Part shown: piece by piece, positions 18,826 through 27,753 of the stretch
Numbering within the stretch: the first letter of the stretch is position 1
How the letters are laid out: every line of letters starts with the position of its first letter
Assembly: GCF_003385215.1 (NCBI RefSeq)
Contig: NZ_PQHW01000001.1
Coordinates: 1-64,000 of the forward strand
Direction: 5' to 3'
Length of the DNA stretch: 64,000 nt
DNA from: Amycolatopsis thermalba
Lineage (GTDB): Bacteria; Actinomycetota; Actinomycetes; Mycobacteriales; Pseudonocardiaceae
Program-made: the position numbers and the translations under genes
Notes under the pieces: generated by a model
Seen by the model: the letters and a program-made list of their open reading frames with translations, nothing else
The model's database searches: none
What the model was told of the DNA's origin: nothing

Positions 18826-19686
18826 CTAGGCGGCCAGTTCCTTGGTAACGCGTTCGAGCATGAAAGCGGAGGATTCGACGGCGCGTTCCTCCCAGGCGAA
18901 GACGCACACCGTGGCGACCCCGTCGAAGCCGAGTTCGCGCAGCGTGCCGAAGAAGGCGTCCCAGTCCACCTCACCCTGGCCGATGTCCAGGTGCTGGTGG
19001 ACGCGCGCCGGGGTGCCCGGCGGGTTGAGGATGTAGCGCAGACCGGAGGACGCCTTGTGGTTGAAGGTGTCCGCGATGTGCACGTGCTGCAGCTTGTCGC
19101 CCGCGTAGCGCATCATCGCGGCGATGTCGCCCGCGCCGTCGGAGAGGTGGAACGTGTGCGGGGCGCAGTACAGGTAGTTCACCCACGGCTCGTTGATGGC
19201 GCGCACCAGGTCCACCGCGGGGTCGTTCAGCTCGCAGAAGTCGTCCGGGTGCGCCTCGAGGTTGAGGGCGATGCCTTCGCGTTCGAAGACCGGCAGCAGC
19301 TCCTCCATCGACCGCCAGAACGCGGCCTCGCTCTCCGCGGCCTGCTCCGGGCGGCCGTTGAACTCGGAGTTCATCAGCGGGCAGCCCAGCTCGGCGGTCA
19401 CTTCGATCATCCGCTTCCAGTACCGGACCGCGGCCTGCCGCTCGGTCTCGTCGGGGCTGGACCACTTGTACAGCGGCAGCACGCTGGCCAGCCGCACACC
19501 GGTCTCGGCCAGCACGCGCTTCAGCTCGGCGACCTTGTCGTCGTCGGCGCGCGGGTGCAGGAAGAACGGCATGAAGTCGGCGCGCGGGGACAGTTCGAGG
19601 TACTCGTAGCCGATGTCGGCGACCGTGCGGACCATCTCGCGCATCGGCAGGTCGCGCAGCATGTAGGGGTCGAGTGCGATCTTCAC
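18826..19686 (-). CDS. iolH: sugar phosphate isomerase/epimerase, IolH-like
   Basis: This 286-residue protein is an AP-endonuclease-2/xylose-isomerase-like TIM barrel. It opens with MKIALDPYMLRDLP, and has NLEAHPDDF, VHIADTFNH and RVHQHLDIGQG, where the His, Asp and Glu residues would bind a divalent metal. This pattern fits the IolH subgroup found in inositol operons, whose exact reaction is not firmly settled. It starts with GTG one base after the iolG stop region and lies 15 bases before the transporter. IolI-type isomerases share the fold, so the subgroup label is my best judgement rather than certain. Confidence 0.8.
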   Translation of the reverse strand: MKIALDPYMLRDLPMREMVRTVADIGYEYLELSPRADFMPFFLHPRADDDKVAELKRVLAETGVRLASVLPLYKWSSPDETERQAAVRYWKRMIEVTAELGCPLMNSEFNGRPEQAAESEAAFWRSMEELLPVFEREGIALNLEAHPDDFCELNDPAVDLVRAINEPWVNYLYCAPHTFHLSDGAGDIAAMMRYAGDKLQHVHIADTFNHKASSGLRYILNPPGTPARVHQHLDIGQGEVDWDAFFGTLRELGFDGVATVCVFAWEERAVESSAFMLERVTKELAA

Positions 19687-19687
19687 G

Positions 19688-20695
19688 TCAGCTCCCGTAG
19701 AGGTCAGGGCGGTCCTTGAGGCGCACGGACACCACCCGCCCGGTTTCCAGCGCCTCGGTGCCGGCGTCGGTGGCCACCGCCGCGGCGTAGCCGTCCCACG
19801 CGCTGGGGCCGGCGAGCCTGCCGTCGTCGATCGAGGCGATCCATTCCACGAACTCGCGGTCGAACGCGGCGCCGAAGCGGTCCTTCCAGTCCTGCAGCAC
19901 GCCGGTGCGCTGCACGGCGGCGGTCTTGACGAGCACGTCCGCCGGATCGGGCAGCCGCACCGTGCCGGACTCGCACACGGTCTCGCACTGGATGTCGTAG
20001 CCGAACTGGCAGTTCACGAACACCTCCAGGTCGACCCGCACCCCGCTGGCGGTCTCGAACAGCATGAACTGCGGGTCCACCAGGTGCTCGAACCGGTTGG
20101 CGGTGCGGCGCGGGCGGATCACCTGCGCCGAGACGATCTCCTCCCCCAGCAGCCAGCGGATCGTGTCGATCTCGTGCACCGCGGTGTCCTGCACGGCCAT
20201 CGCCGAGTGGTAGGCCTCGGGCACGGTGGGGTTGCGGTGCGCGCAGTGCACCATCAGCGGGTGGCCCAGGCCGCCGGAGTCGAGGACCTCCTTCATCGCG
20301 CGGTAGCCGGCGTCGTAGCGGCGCATGAACCCGACCTGCACCAGCCGCCGCCCGAAGGACTGCTCGGCCTCGATGACGCGCAGGCAGTCCTCGGCGGTGG
20401 TGGCCAGCGGCTTCTCGCAGAACACGTACTTGCCGGCCGCGATCGCGGCCAGGACGTACTCCGCGTGCGTGGGCCCCCAGCTGGTCACCACGACCGCGTC
20501 GACCAGCGGGTCGGCGATGACGTCCTGGCCGGTGGGCAGGGCGCGGGCGCCGATGCCGGAGGCGACCTCGGCGGCGCGGGCGCCGTCGACGTCGGTCACC
20601 GCGACCACCTCGGCACCGGTGACCACGTCGGTCAGGCGCCGGATGTGGTCCTGGCCGATCATGCCGGTGCCGATCACTCCGATGTGGATGGTCAT
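19688..20695 (-). CDS. iolG: inositol 2-dehydrogenase
   Basis: This 335-residue Gfo/Idh/MocA-type oxidoreductase has an N-terminal Rossmann motif (GVIGTGMIGQDH) and the conserved CEKPLATTAEDC loop, whose Lys is catalytic. A region with GFMRRYDAGY, and TAVHEIDTIRWLLG with the catalytic Asp/His pair, typical of IolG, follow. It oxidises myo-inositol to scyllo-inosose with NAD, the first step of the pathway encoded here. Its ATG overlaps the stop of iolE (ATGA at 20692-20695). Length fits the family. Confidence 0.93.
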   Translation of the reverse strand: MTIHIGVIGTGMIGQDHIRRLTDVVTGAEVVAVTDVDGARAAEVASGIGARALPTGQDVIADPLVDAVVVTSWGPTHAEYVLAAIAAGKYVFCEKPLATTAEDCLRVIEAEQSFGRRLVQVGFMRRYDAGYRAMKEVLDSGGLGHPLMVHCAHRNPTVPEAYHSAMAVQDTAVHEIDTIRWLLGEEIVSAQVIRPRRTANRFEHLVDPQFMLFETASGVRVDLEVFVNCQFGYDIQCETVCESGTVRLPDPADVLVKTAAVQRTGVLQDWKDRFGAAFDREFVEWIASIDDGRLAGPSAWDGYAAAVATDAGTEALETGRVVSVRLKDRPDLYGS

Positions 20696-21639
20696 GCGCG
20701 CTCCCCTCCCGGGCGGCGGGTGCCGGAGAGGCCGCACGAGTTCAGGTACTCGCGGGTGCGCACGGCGATGGGCAGGGGCACGTCCGGGGCGCACGGGTAG
20801 AGGTCCTGCTCGACGATCACGAAGATCTCGGCGTCCAGTCCGGACAGCGCGTCGATCACCTCGGCCGGGTTGGGCACGCCGGCCGGCGGTTCGACGCACA
20901 CGCCGAGCTTGACCGCCTCACCGAAGGACAGGTTCTCGGCCCGCACCCGGTCGAGCACCGCCGGGTCCATCTGCTTGATGTGGACGTAGCCGATGCGCTC
21001 GCCGAAGCGGCGGATCAGGTCGACCGCGTCGCCGCCGCCGTAGGCGACGTGCCCGGTGTCCAGGCACAGGTTGGCGTAGCGGGGGTCGCTCTCGTTGAGG
21101 TAACGCTCGATCTCCTGCTGGGTCTGGATGTGGCTGTCGGCGTGCGGGTGCAGCACGAGCCGCACGTCGTACTCCTCCAGCAGGATCCGGCCCAGGTCGC
21201 CGGCGCGGCGGCCGAAGGAGGCCCACTGCTCGGCGGTCAGCTCGGGCGATTCGGTGTAGGCACCGGTCTTCTCGTCGCGGTACATCGGCGGGATGTAGAC
21301 GAGGTGGTGCGCGCCCGCGGCGGCGGTCAGCTCGGCGACCCGGCGGGTGGTGGCGAGCATGTCGTCCCACTGGCCGGGGCGGTGCAGGGCGCCGAAGGTG
21401 GTGCCGCCGGAGACCTTCAGGCCGCGCTCCCCCAGCTCGTCGGCCAGCTGCCGCGGGTCGGTGGGCAGGTAGCCGAACGGGCCCAGCTCCAGCCATGCGT
21501 AGCCGGCCTGGACGAGTTCGTCGAGGAACCGGGTGTGCGGGACCTGCTGCTCGTCCTGGGGAAACCAGACGCCCCACGAGTCGGGGGCGGAGCCGAGGCA
21601 GAGGTTGCCGATCACGGTGCGCGTCGTCGCGGTGGTCAT
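20692..21639 (-). CDS. iolE: inosose dehydratase, IolE-like
   Basis: This 315-residue TIM-barrel protein carries the APDSWGVWFP opening and WLELGPFGYLPTD segment typical of IolE-type proteins. The metal-binding residues are in VLHPHADSHIQ, CLDTGHVAYGG, VHIKQMDP and IVEQDLYP. IolE removes water from scyllo-inosose to give 3D-trihydroxycyclohexane-1,2-dione, the substrate of IolD. It sits between iolA (8-bp gap, AGGAG ribosome site) and iolG (overlap). A second barrel protein of the same superfamily (iolH) lies downstream; both could have related chemistry, but this one has the better match to IolE. Confidence 0.88.
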   Translation of the reverse strand: MTTATTRTVIGNLCLGSAPDSWGVWFPQDEQQVPHTRFLDELVQAGYAWLELGPFGYLPTDPRQLADELGERGLKVSGGTTFGALHRPGQWDDMLATTRRVAELTAAAGAHHLVYIPPMYRDEKTGAYTESPELTAEQWASFGRRAGDLGRILLEEYDVRLVLHPHADSHIQTQQEIERYLNESDPRYANLCLDTGHVAYGGGDAVDLIRRFGERIGYVHIKQMDPAVLDRVRAENLSFGEAVKLGVCVEPPAGVPNPAEVIDALSGLDAEIFVIVEQDLYPCAPDVPLPIAVRTREYLNSCGLSGTRRPGGERA

Positions 21640-21646
21640 GGTGCTC

Positions 21647-23140
21647 CTAGCTGGAGGTGGGGAAGTCGAACCCGGCGGTGAACTTGCCGGTGTGCGGCCA
21701 GCGGCTGGTGACGACCTTGGCGCGGGTGTAGAACCGGACGCCTTCCGGGCCGTGGATGGGGCTGTCGCCGATGAGCGAGTCCTTCCAGCCGCCGAAGGAG
21801 TAGTAGGACATCGGGACCGGGATGGGCACGTTGACGCCGATCATGCCGACCTTGACCTCGCGCTGGAACCGGCGGGCGGCCTCGCCGCTGCCGGTGAAGA
21901 TCGCGGTGCCGTTGCCGTAGGGGTTGGCGTTGATCAACGCGATGGCCTCGTCGATGGTGTCCACCCGCACGATCGCCAGGACCGGGCCGAAGATCTCCTC
22001 GCGGTAGGCGTCCATCTCGGTGGTGACGTGGTCCAGCAGCGACGGCCCGACGAAGAAGCCGTCCTCGTGACCGTCCACGGTGAGGCCGCGGCCGTCGACG
22101 ACGACGGTGGCGCCCTGCTCGGCGCCGCTGGTGACGGCGCCGATGACGCGTTCGCGGGCGGCCTGGGTGACGACCGGGCCCATGTCGTTGCCGGCGTCCG
22201 AGCCCGGGCCGACCTTGACCTCGTTCGCCTTGCGTTCGAGGATCTCCACCAGCTCGTCGCCGGCCTCGCCGACGGCGACCCCGACGGAGATCGCCATGCA
22301 CCGCTGGCCGGCGGAGCCGAACGCGGCCGCGGTGAGGTGGTTGGCGGCGAACTCCAGGTCGGCGTCGGGCAGCACGACGGCGTGGTTCTTCGCCCCGCCG
22401 AGGGCCTGGACGCGCTTGCCGGAGGCGGTGGCCCGCTCGTGCACGTACTTGGCGATCGGGGTGGAGCCGACGAACGACACCGCCGCGACGTCCGGGTGAT
22501 CGAGGATCGCGTCCACCGCGACCTTGTCGCCGTGCACCACGTTGAACACGCCCTCGGGCAGCCCGGCTCGCGCGTACAGCTCGGCGACGAAGTTGGACGC
22601 CGACGGGTCGCGCTCGCTGGGCTTGAGCACGAAGGTGTTGCCGGTGGCGATCGCGATCGGGTGCATCCACAGCGGCACCATGATCGGGAAGTTGAACGGC
22701 GTGATGCCGGCGACCACCCCGAGCGGCTGGCGGAAGCTGTGCACGTCGACGTCGCGGGAGACCTGGTCGGAGAACCCGCCCTTGAGCGCGTCGGCGATGC
22801 CGCACGCGTACTCCACGACCTCGCGGCCACGGACGATCTCACCGCGCGCGTCGTCGATGACCTTGCCGTGCTCGGCGGAGATGATCCGCGCCAGCTCGTC
22901 CTCGTGGCGCACGAGCAGCTCGCGGAAGGCGAACATGACCCGGACGCGCTGGGTGAGCGAGGAGTTGCCCCACGACTCGAAGGCCTTGCCCGCGGCCGCG
23001 ACCGCGGTGTCCACGTCGGACGGTCCGGCGAGCAGCACCTCGGCCTGCTGCTGCCCGGTGGCCGGGTCGTAGACGGGGGCGGTGCGGGTGGAGCCGGCGC
23101 GGGCGGGCGCGCCGCCGATCCAGTGTTCGATGGTGTTCAC
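21647..23140 (-). CDS. iolA: (methyl)malonate-semialdehyde dehydrogenase, CoA-acylating
   Basis: This 497-residue aldehyde dehydrogenase converts malonic semialdehyde from inositol breakdown to acetyl-CoA and CO2 (or methylmalonic semialdehyde to propionyl-CoA in valine breakdown). The N terminus NTIEHWIGG is typical of MmsA/IolA. The catalytic Cys lies in GSAGQRCMAISV (about residue 285), and the FNFPIMVPLWM and NPYGNGTAIFT segments are family hallmarks. The catalytic Glu of ordinary ALDHs is replaced by an Asn-containing ALGGAKNH segment, as expected for a CoA-acylating member. I chose GTG at 23138-23140, preceded by AGGAA, which starts the protein at the conserved position; the frame extends to 23251. 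Confidence 0.94.
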   Translation of the reverse strand: MNTIEHWIGGAPARAGSTRTAPVYDPATGQQQAEVLLAGPSDVDTAVAAAGKAFESWGNSSLTQRVRVMFAFRELLVRHEDELARIISAEHGKVIDDARGEIVRGREVVEYACGIADALKGGFSDQVSRDVDVHSFRQPLGVVAGITPFNFPIMVPLWMHPIAIATGNTFVLKPSERDPSASNFVAELYARAGLPEGVFNVVHGDKVAVDAILDHPDVAAVSFVGSTPIAKYVHERATASGKRVQALGGAKNHAVVLPDADLEFAANHLTAAAFGSAGQRCMAISVGVAVGEAGDELVEILERKANEVKVGPGSDAGNDMGPVVTQAARERVIGAVTSGAEQGATVVVDGRGLTVDGHEDGFFVGPSLLDHVTTEMDAYREEIFGPVLAIVRVDTIDEAIALINANPYGNGTAIFTGSGEAARRFQREVKVGMIGVNVPIPVPMSYYSFGGWKDSLIGDSPIHGPEGVRFYTRAKVVTSRWPHTGKFTAGFDFPTSS

Positions 23141-23148
23141 GCTGTTCC

Positions 23149-25005
23149 TCACAGGTAGTGGCGCTGTGCTCGTTTGGTGGCGGAGTAGGTTTCGTAGGCC
23201 TTGCGGGTCGAGTCGAGTTCGGAGACCTCGCTGACCGGCACGTCCCACCACGCCGATCCGGGCGGGTTGGGGCCGTACAGGTCGGTCTCCACGTGCACGA
23301 CGGTGGTCGTGCGGTTCGCCTTCGCCCGGGCGATCGCCGCCCGGAACTCGTCCACCGTGGACGCCCGCAGGACCGTGGCGCCGAGGCTTTCCGCGTTGGC
23401 CGCCAGGTCGACCGGCAGCACGCCGCCTTCCAGCAGGCCGGTGTCGCCGCTGCGGTACCGGTACCGCGTGCCGAACCGCTGGGAGCCCAGGGTTTCCGAC
23501 AGGGAGCCGATGGAGGCGAACCCGTGGTTCTGCACCAGGACGATGATCACCTTGAGGCCCTCGGAGACCATGGTGACGATCTCCTGCGCCATCATCAGGT
23601 AGGAGCCGTCGCCGACCAGGACGACGACCTCCCGGTCCGGTGCGGCCATCTTCGTGCCGACCCCGGCCGCCACCTCGTAGCCCATACAGGAGAAGGCGTA
23701 TTCGACGTTATACGCCTTCGGGTCGCGAGCGCGCCAGAGCATCTGCAGGTCGCCGGGCATGGAGCCGGCCGCGTTGATCACCACGTCCCGGTCGTCCAGG
23801 GCGGCGTTGAGGGCGCCGAGGATCTCGGTCTGCGCGGGCAGCGGCTGGTGGCCGATGGTGAAGCAGGCGTCGGCCGTGCGGTTCCAGTCGTCGGCGAGCA
23901 TCCGGGCGCGGGCGCGGTAGGCCTCGCCGACCTGCCAGCCGCCGAGCGCCTGGCGCAGTCCTGCGATGCCGAGCTTGGCGTCGGCCAGCAGCATCTCCGC
24001 CGAATGCTTGGCGGCGTCGAGGCGGGCCACGTTCAGGTTCACGAACTCCACGTCCGGGTTGCCGAACACGGTGTGGCTGGCGGTGGTGAAGTCGGAGTAG
24101 CGGGTGCCGATGCCCAGCACCACATCCGCCTCCGCGGCCAGCGCGTTCGCGGCGGTGGTGCCGGTGGACCCGATCCCGCCGACCGCGCACGGGTGGTCCC
24201 ACGGGACCGCGCCCTTCCCCGCGTGCGTGTCGGCCACCGGGATGCCGGTGGCCTCGGCGAACGCGCGGAGTTCCGGCTCGGCTTGCGAGTACACCACTCC
24301 CCCGCCGGCCACGATCAACGGCGCCTTCGCTCCACGCAGCAACCCGGCGGCACGGGCCAGGGCGCCGGGTTCGGGCAGGGGGCGGCCGATGTGCCAGACG
24401 CGGCGGCGGAAGAACTCCTCCGGCCAGTCGAACGCCTCGGCCTGCACGTCCTGCGGCAGGCACAGGGTCACCGCCCCGGTCTCCACGGGGTCGGTGAGCA
24501 CCCGCATCGCCGCGAGCGCGGCCGGGATGAGCTGCTCGGGGCGGGTGATGCGGTCGAAGTACTTCGACACCGGCCGGAACGCGTCGTTGACCGTCACGTC
24601 CCCGCCGCGGGTGTCCTCCAGCTGCTGCAACGCCGGATCCGGGGACCGGGTGGCGAACATGTCGGACGGCAGCAGCAGCACGGGCAGCCGGTTGGTGGTC
24701 GCCAGGGCCGCGCCGGTGATCATGTTCGTCGAGCCCGGGCCGGTCGACGCCGTGCAGGCGAAGGTCTGCAGCCGGTTGCGCATCTTGGCGAACGCCGCCG
24801 CCGCGTGCACCTGGCCCTGCTCGTTGCGGGCCAGGTAGTAGGGCATCTCGTCGGCGTACTGCAGCAGCGCCTGCCCGATGCCGGCGACGTTGCCGTGCCC
24901 GAAGATGCCCCAGGTGCCGGGGATCAGGCGCTGCTCGACGCCGTCGCGCTCGGAGTACTGGTTCGCGAGGAACTTCACGAGCGCCTGCGCGGTGGTGAGT
25001 CTCAT
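23149..25005 (-). CDS. iolD: 3D-(3,5/4)-trihydroxycyclohexane-1,2-dione acylhydrolase
   Basis: This 618-residue thiamine-diphosphate enzyme opens the ring of the diketo intermediate to 5-deoxy-glucuronate. It has the three-domain layout of the acetolactate synthase superfamily. The glutamate/GHGN region near the start (TWGIFGHGNVAGIG, which in IolD replaces the usual synthase motif) and ACTASTGPGSTNM come first. The ThDP-binding GDGS...N motif follows (VVLVGDGSYLMM, then VLVQNHGFASIG). It lies in the inositol operon, its ATG overlapping the stop of iolB (ATGA at 25002-25005). Confidence 0.95.
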   Translation of the reverse strand: MRLTTAQALVKFLANQYSERDGVEQRLIPGTWGIFGHGNVAGIGQALLQYADEMPYYLARNEQGQVHAAAAFAKMRNRLQTFACTASTGPGSTNMITGAALATTNRLPVLLLPSDMFATRSPDPALQQLEDTRGGDVTVNDAFRPVSKYFDRITRPEQLIPAALAAMRVLTDPVETGAVTLCLPQDVQAEAFDWPEEFFRRRVWHIGRPLPEPGALARAAGLLRGAKAPLIVAGGGVVYSQAEPELRAFAEATGIPVADTHAGKGAVPWDHPCAVGGIGSTGTTAANALAAEADVVLGIGTRYSDFTTASHTVFGNPDVEFVNLNVARLDAAKHSAEMLLADAKLGIAGLRQALGGWQVGEAYRARARMLADDWNRTADACFTIGHQPLPAQTEILGALNAALDDRDVVINAAGSMPGDLQMLWRARDPKAYNVEYAFSCMGYEVAAGVGTKMAAPDREVVVLVGDGSYLMMAQEIVTMVSEGLKVIIVLVQNHGFASIGSLSETLGSQRFGTRYRYRSGDTGLLEGGVLPVDLAANAESLGATVLRASTVDEFRAAIARAKANRTTTVVHVETDLYGPNPPGSAWWDVPVSEVSELDSTRKAYETYSATKRAQRHYL

Positions 25006-25829
25006 GGCGTGCTCCCGAAGGGAAGGCGCGGGTCGGTGTCCTGGGACTCCCAGGTCTGGCGCACCCAGCCGTGGGCGGGGTCGTCGCAGATCAGCCAGGC
25101 GCGGTCCGGGCCCGGCCCGGCCATCACGTTGAGGTAGTAGAGGTCGTAGCCGGGCGCGGCCATCGACGGGCCGTGCCAGCCGTGCGGGATCAGCACCACG
25201 TCCCCGCTGCGGACCTCGGCCAGCACGTCGGAGGAGCCGTACACGCGCTGGTAGCCCATGCCGCCGCCGGAGACCTCGAAGTAGTAGATCTCCTCCAGCA
25301 CGCTTTCGCCGTCGCGGGCTTCGTCGTGCTTGTGCGGCGGGTAGGACGACCAGTTCCCGCCCGGCGTCAGCACCTCGCACACCAGCAGCCGGCCGGCGTC
25401 GAAGGTGTGCGGCAGGCAGTAGTTGTTGACCTGGCGGGAGCAGTTGCCCGCGCCCCGCAGTTCCACCGGGGTCGCGCTCGCCGGCTGGTACCGCGCCGGC
25501 AAGCGGCGGCCGGTCTTCGCGGCCGGCAACGCGAACCGGCCGGTGCCGGCAATCGTGGCCTCCGCATCCCGCGGCAGGTAGGCGAAATCGGTGACCGAGT
25601 CGAACACCCCGGCGCGGCCGGCGAGAGCGAACTCCTCACCGTCCACGGTGACCGTGCAGCTGCCGGACAGCGGCAACACGAGTGTCTCGAAGTCGCCGGT
25701 GCGGACGGTTTCGGTGCCGTCCAGGTCCAGCACCCGCAGTCCGGAGTGGACCCAGCCGGCCGACTCCGGGGTGACCACCACGTCGAACGGTCCCCCGGCG
25801 GTGCTGCCCGCCTCGCGATGGAGCTTCAC
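25002..25829 (-). CDS. iolB: 5-deoxy-glucuronate isomerase
   Basis: This 275-residue bicupin converts 5-deoxy-glucuronate to 2-deoxy-5-keto-gluconate. Metal-binding residues of the second cupin are seen in YPPHKHDEA with EEIYYFEV, and in IPHGWHGPSM. The family-typical NYCLPHTFDAGRLLVCEVLTP is present. It starts with GTG (25827-25829), which overlaps the stop of the upstream aldolase gene (GTGA), and its own stop overlaps the iolD start. The tight overlaps on both sides show one translated unit. Confidence 0.95.
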   Translation of the reverse strand: MKLHREAGSTAGGPFDVVVTPESAGWVHSGLRVLDLDGTETVRTGDFETLVLPLSGSCTVTVDGEEFALAGRAGVFDSVTDFAYLPRDAEATIAGTGRFALPAAKTGRRLPARYQPASATPVELRGAGNCSRQVNNYCLPHTFDAGRLLVCEVLTPGGNWSSYPPHKHDEARDGESVLEEIYYFEVSGGGMGYQRVYGSSDVLAEVRSGDVVLIPHGWHGPSMAAPGYDLYYLNVMAGPGPDRAWLICDDPAHGWVRQTWESQDTDPRLPFGSTP

Positions 25830-26695
25830 AGCAGCCCCACCGCCGTGTCCACTGCCTTGGCGACATCGCCGTCGTGCGGGTACAGCAGCGACCGCCCCAC
25901 CACGAGCCCCTGCACGGTCGGCAGCGCGAGCGCCTGCTGCCAGGACGCGAACGCCGCGTCCGGGTCCTCGACCTCGCCGCACAGCAGCACGGCGGGCAGC
26001 GTCGAGGACGCCATCACCCGCTCCATGTCCGCGACCACCGGCAGCTTCAGCCAGGTGCAGGCCGAGGTGCGGCCCAGCCCGGAGGCGATGGTGATGGACC
26101 TGATGACGGCCTCCGGGGAGAGGTCGTTGCGCAGCTTCCCGTCCACCCATTCGGACAGGAACGGCTCGACCATCGCGATCAGCTTCCGTTCGGCCAGCTC
26201 GTTGACCGCCCGCGCGGTGTTCTCCAGGACGCCCGGGGTGGCCGGGTCGGTCAGGCAGATCCGGGTCAGCGTCTTGCCGCCGTCGAAGCGCATCCGCTCG
26301 ATCGACTCGGCGTCGCAGCAGGCGAACCGGTCGTCGATCTCGAAGGCCGACCCGGCCAGGCCGGTGCGGTTCATCGAGCCGATCACCGTCTTGCCGTCCA
26401 GCACGCCCAGCAGCAACAGGTCGTCGAGGATGTCCGCGGTCGCCAGCACCCCGGTGACCCCCGGCCGTTCCAGGGCCAGGCAGAGGCGGTCCAGCAGCTC
26501 ACCCCGGTCGGCCATCGCCAGCGGGTCCCCGCCGACGGCGTTCGCACCCCGGGCGGGGTGGTCCGCGGCGATGATCATCGTCCGGCCCTTGTCGTTGAAC
26601 GGCGACTTGGCCCGCACCCGGTTCGCCGCCGCCTCGGCGATCGCCTCCGGGTCGTGCACCCGCTTCGCGACGATCCGCCGCACCGTCTCAGACAC
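25826..26695 (-). CDS. Cgl0158-type (beta/alpha)8-barrel aldolase in inositol operon
   Basis: This 289-residue protein belongs to the Cgl0158/DhnA-like class I aldolase group. It has TMIIAADHPARGANAVGG near the start (as in DhnA-type aldolases), barrel strands VIGSMNRTGLAG and WLKLPVVADMERVM, and a C-terminal GLVVGRSLLYP phosphate-loop-like motif. Its place between iolC (kinase) and iolB suggests that it cleaves 2-deoxy-5-keto-gluconate-6-phosphate to malonic semialdehyde and dihydroxyacetone phosphate, the step done by IolJ in Bacillus. No IolJ-like gene is present in the cluster. The GTG start (26693-26695) overlaps the iolC end by 8 bases. Confidence 0.85.
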   Translation of the reverse strand: MSETVRRIVAKRVHDPEAIAEAAANRVRAKSPFNDKGRTMIIAADHPARGANAVGGDPLAMADRGELLDRLCLALERPGVTGVLATADILDDLLLLGVLDGKTVIGSMNRTGLAGSAFEIDDRFACCDAESIERMRFDGGKTLTRICLTDPATPGVLENTARAVNELAERKLIAMVEPFLSEWVDGKLRNDLSPEAVIRSITIASGLGRTSACTWLKLPVVADMERVMASSTLPAVLLCGEVEDPDAAFASWQQALALPTVQGLVVGRSLLYPHDGDVAKAVDTAVGLL

Positions 26696-27635
26696 CCTGT
26701 GTTCCTCCCAGCTTGCGCAGTACCTGGTCTTCGGTCGGCATCGCGTCCGAACAGGACAGTTCACCGGCCACGTGCGCCCCGGCGGCGTTGGCGAAGCGCA
26801 TGACCCGCGCGGTGTCCCAGCCGGACAGCAGCCCGTGGCACAGGGCCCCGCCGAACGCGTCCCCCGCGCCGAGGCCGTTGACCACCCGCACCGGCACCGG
26901 CGGGACCTCGACCTCGCCGTCGTCGTCCACCGCGAGGACACCCTTCGGGCCCTGCTTGACGACCGCCAGCGAAACGCCCTTGTCCCGCAACGCCTTCGCC
27001 GCTTCCCGTGGCTCCCGGGTGCCGACCGCGGTGTCGCACTCGTCGAGGTTGCCGACGGCGACGGTGACGTGGTCCAGGGCCTTGCCCACCCACTCGCGGG
27101 CCTGTTCCCGGGACTCCCAGAACATCGGGCGGTAGTCCAGGTCCAGGATCGTGATCCCGCGGCGGGCCCGGGCCTCCAGCGCGGCCAGGGTCGCGGAGCG
27201 GCTGGGTTCCTGCGACAGGCCGGTGACGGTGACCCAGAAGATCTTCGCGGCGCGGATCGCGCCGAAGTCCAGATCCTCCGGCGCGAGGTCGAGGTCGGGG
27301 GCCTTCGGGAAGCGGTAGAAGTAGAGCGGGAAGTCGTCCGGCGGGAAGATCTCGCAGAAGGTCACCGGGGTCGGCAGGTGCCCGGACGTGCCGACGAAGC
27401 GGTCGTCCACGCCGTAGCCGGCCAGTGCCCGGTGGAGGAACCGGCCGAACGGGTCGGCGCCGGTCTTGGTGACGACCGCCGTCCGGCGCCCGTACCGGGC
27501 GGCGGCGACGGCGACGTTGGTCGCGCTGCCACCGAGGTACTTGCCGAACGAGGTGACGTCCTCCAGGCCGGTACCCGTCTGCAGTGGATAGATGTCCACG
27601 CCGATGCGGCCCATGGTGACGACGTCGAAGGTCAC
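26688..27635 (-). CDS. iolC: 5-dehydro-2-deoxygluconokinase
   Basis: This 315-residue PfkB-family sugar kinase phosphorylates 2-deoxy-5-keto-gluconate using ATP. The N-terminal GGSATNVAVAAARYG and the C-terminal NGLGAGDAFGGALCHGL, with the catalytic Asp, are the two PfkB signatures. IDIYPLQTGTGLEDV near residue 15 is typical of IolC. It is the first gene of the operon: AGGAGGTG lies nine bases before its GTG start, the strongest ribosome site in the cluster. The divergent LacI-type gene and the operator region are immediately upstream. Confidence 0.94.
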   Translation of the reverse strand: MTFDVVTMGRIGVDIYPLQTGTGLEDVTSFGKYLGGSATNVAVAAARYGRRTAVVTKTGADPFGRFLHRALAGYGVDDRFVGTSGHLPTPVTFCEIFPPDDFPLYFYRFPKAPDLDLAPEDLDFGAIRAAKIFWVTVTGLSQEPSRSATLAALEARARRGITILDLDYRPMFWESREQAREWVGKALDHVTVAVGNLDECDTAVGTREPREAAKALRDKGVSLAVVKQGPKGVLAVDDDGEVEVPPVPVRVVNGLGAGDAFGGALCHGLLSGWDTARVMRFANAAGAHVAGELSCSDAMPTEDQVLRKLGGTQGV

Positions 27636-27671
27636 CCGGACACCTCCTTGTGTGTGGCCTGCGGGGAGCGG

Positions 27672-27710
27672 TTAGCGCGCTCTATTAGCGCGCTCTAGTA
27701 CCCGGTACTA
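27672..27710. promoter_or_regulatory. operator/promoter region between iol operon and its regulator
   Basis: Two exact tandem copies of the 13-mer TTAGCGCGCTCTA (27672-27684, 27685-27697), each containing the palindrome AGCGCGCT, run into a perfect 15-base inverted repeat TAGTACC-C-GGTACTA (27696-27710). The last contains a -10-like TACTAT (27706-27711) for the plus-strand regulator. These are the likely sites for the LacI-type repressor acting on both directions. Confidence 0.7.
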
Positions 27711-27753
27711 TGGAGACAGCCGAGAGTCGTGTCAAGAGCCGCGGAGGAAGTGG

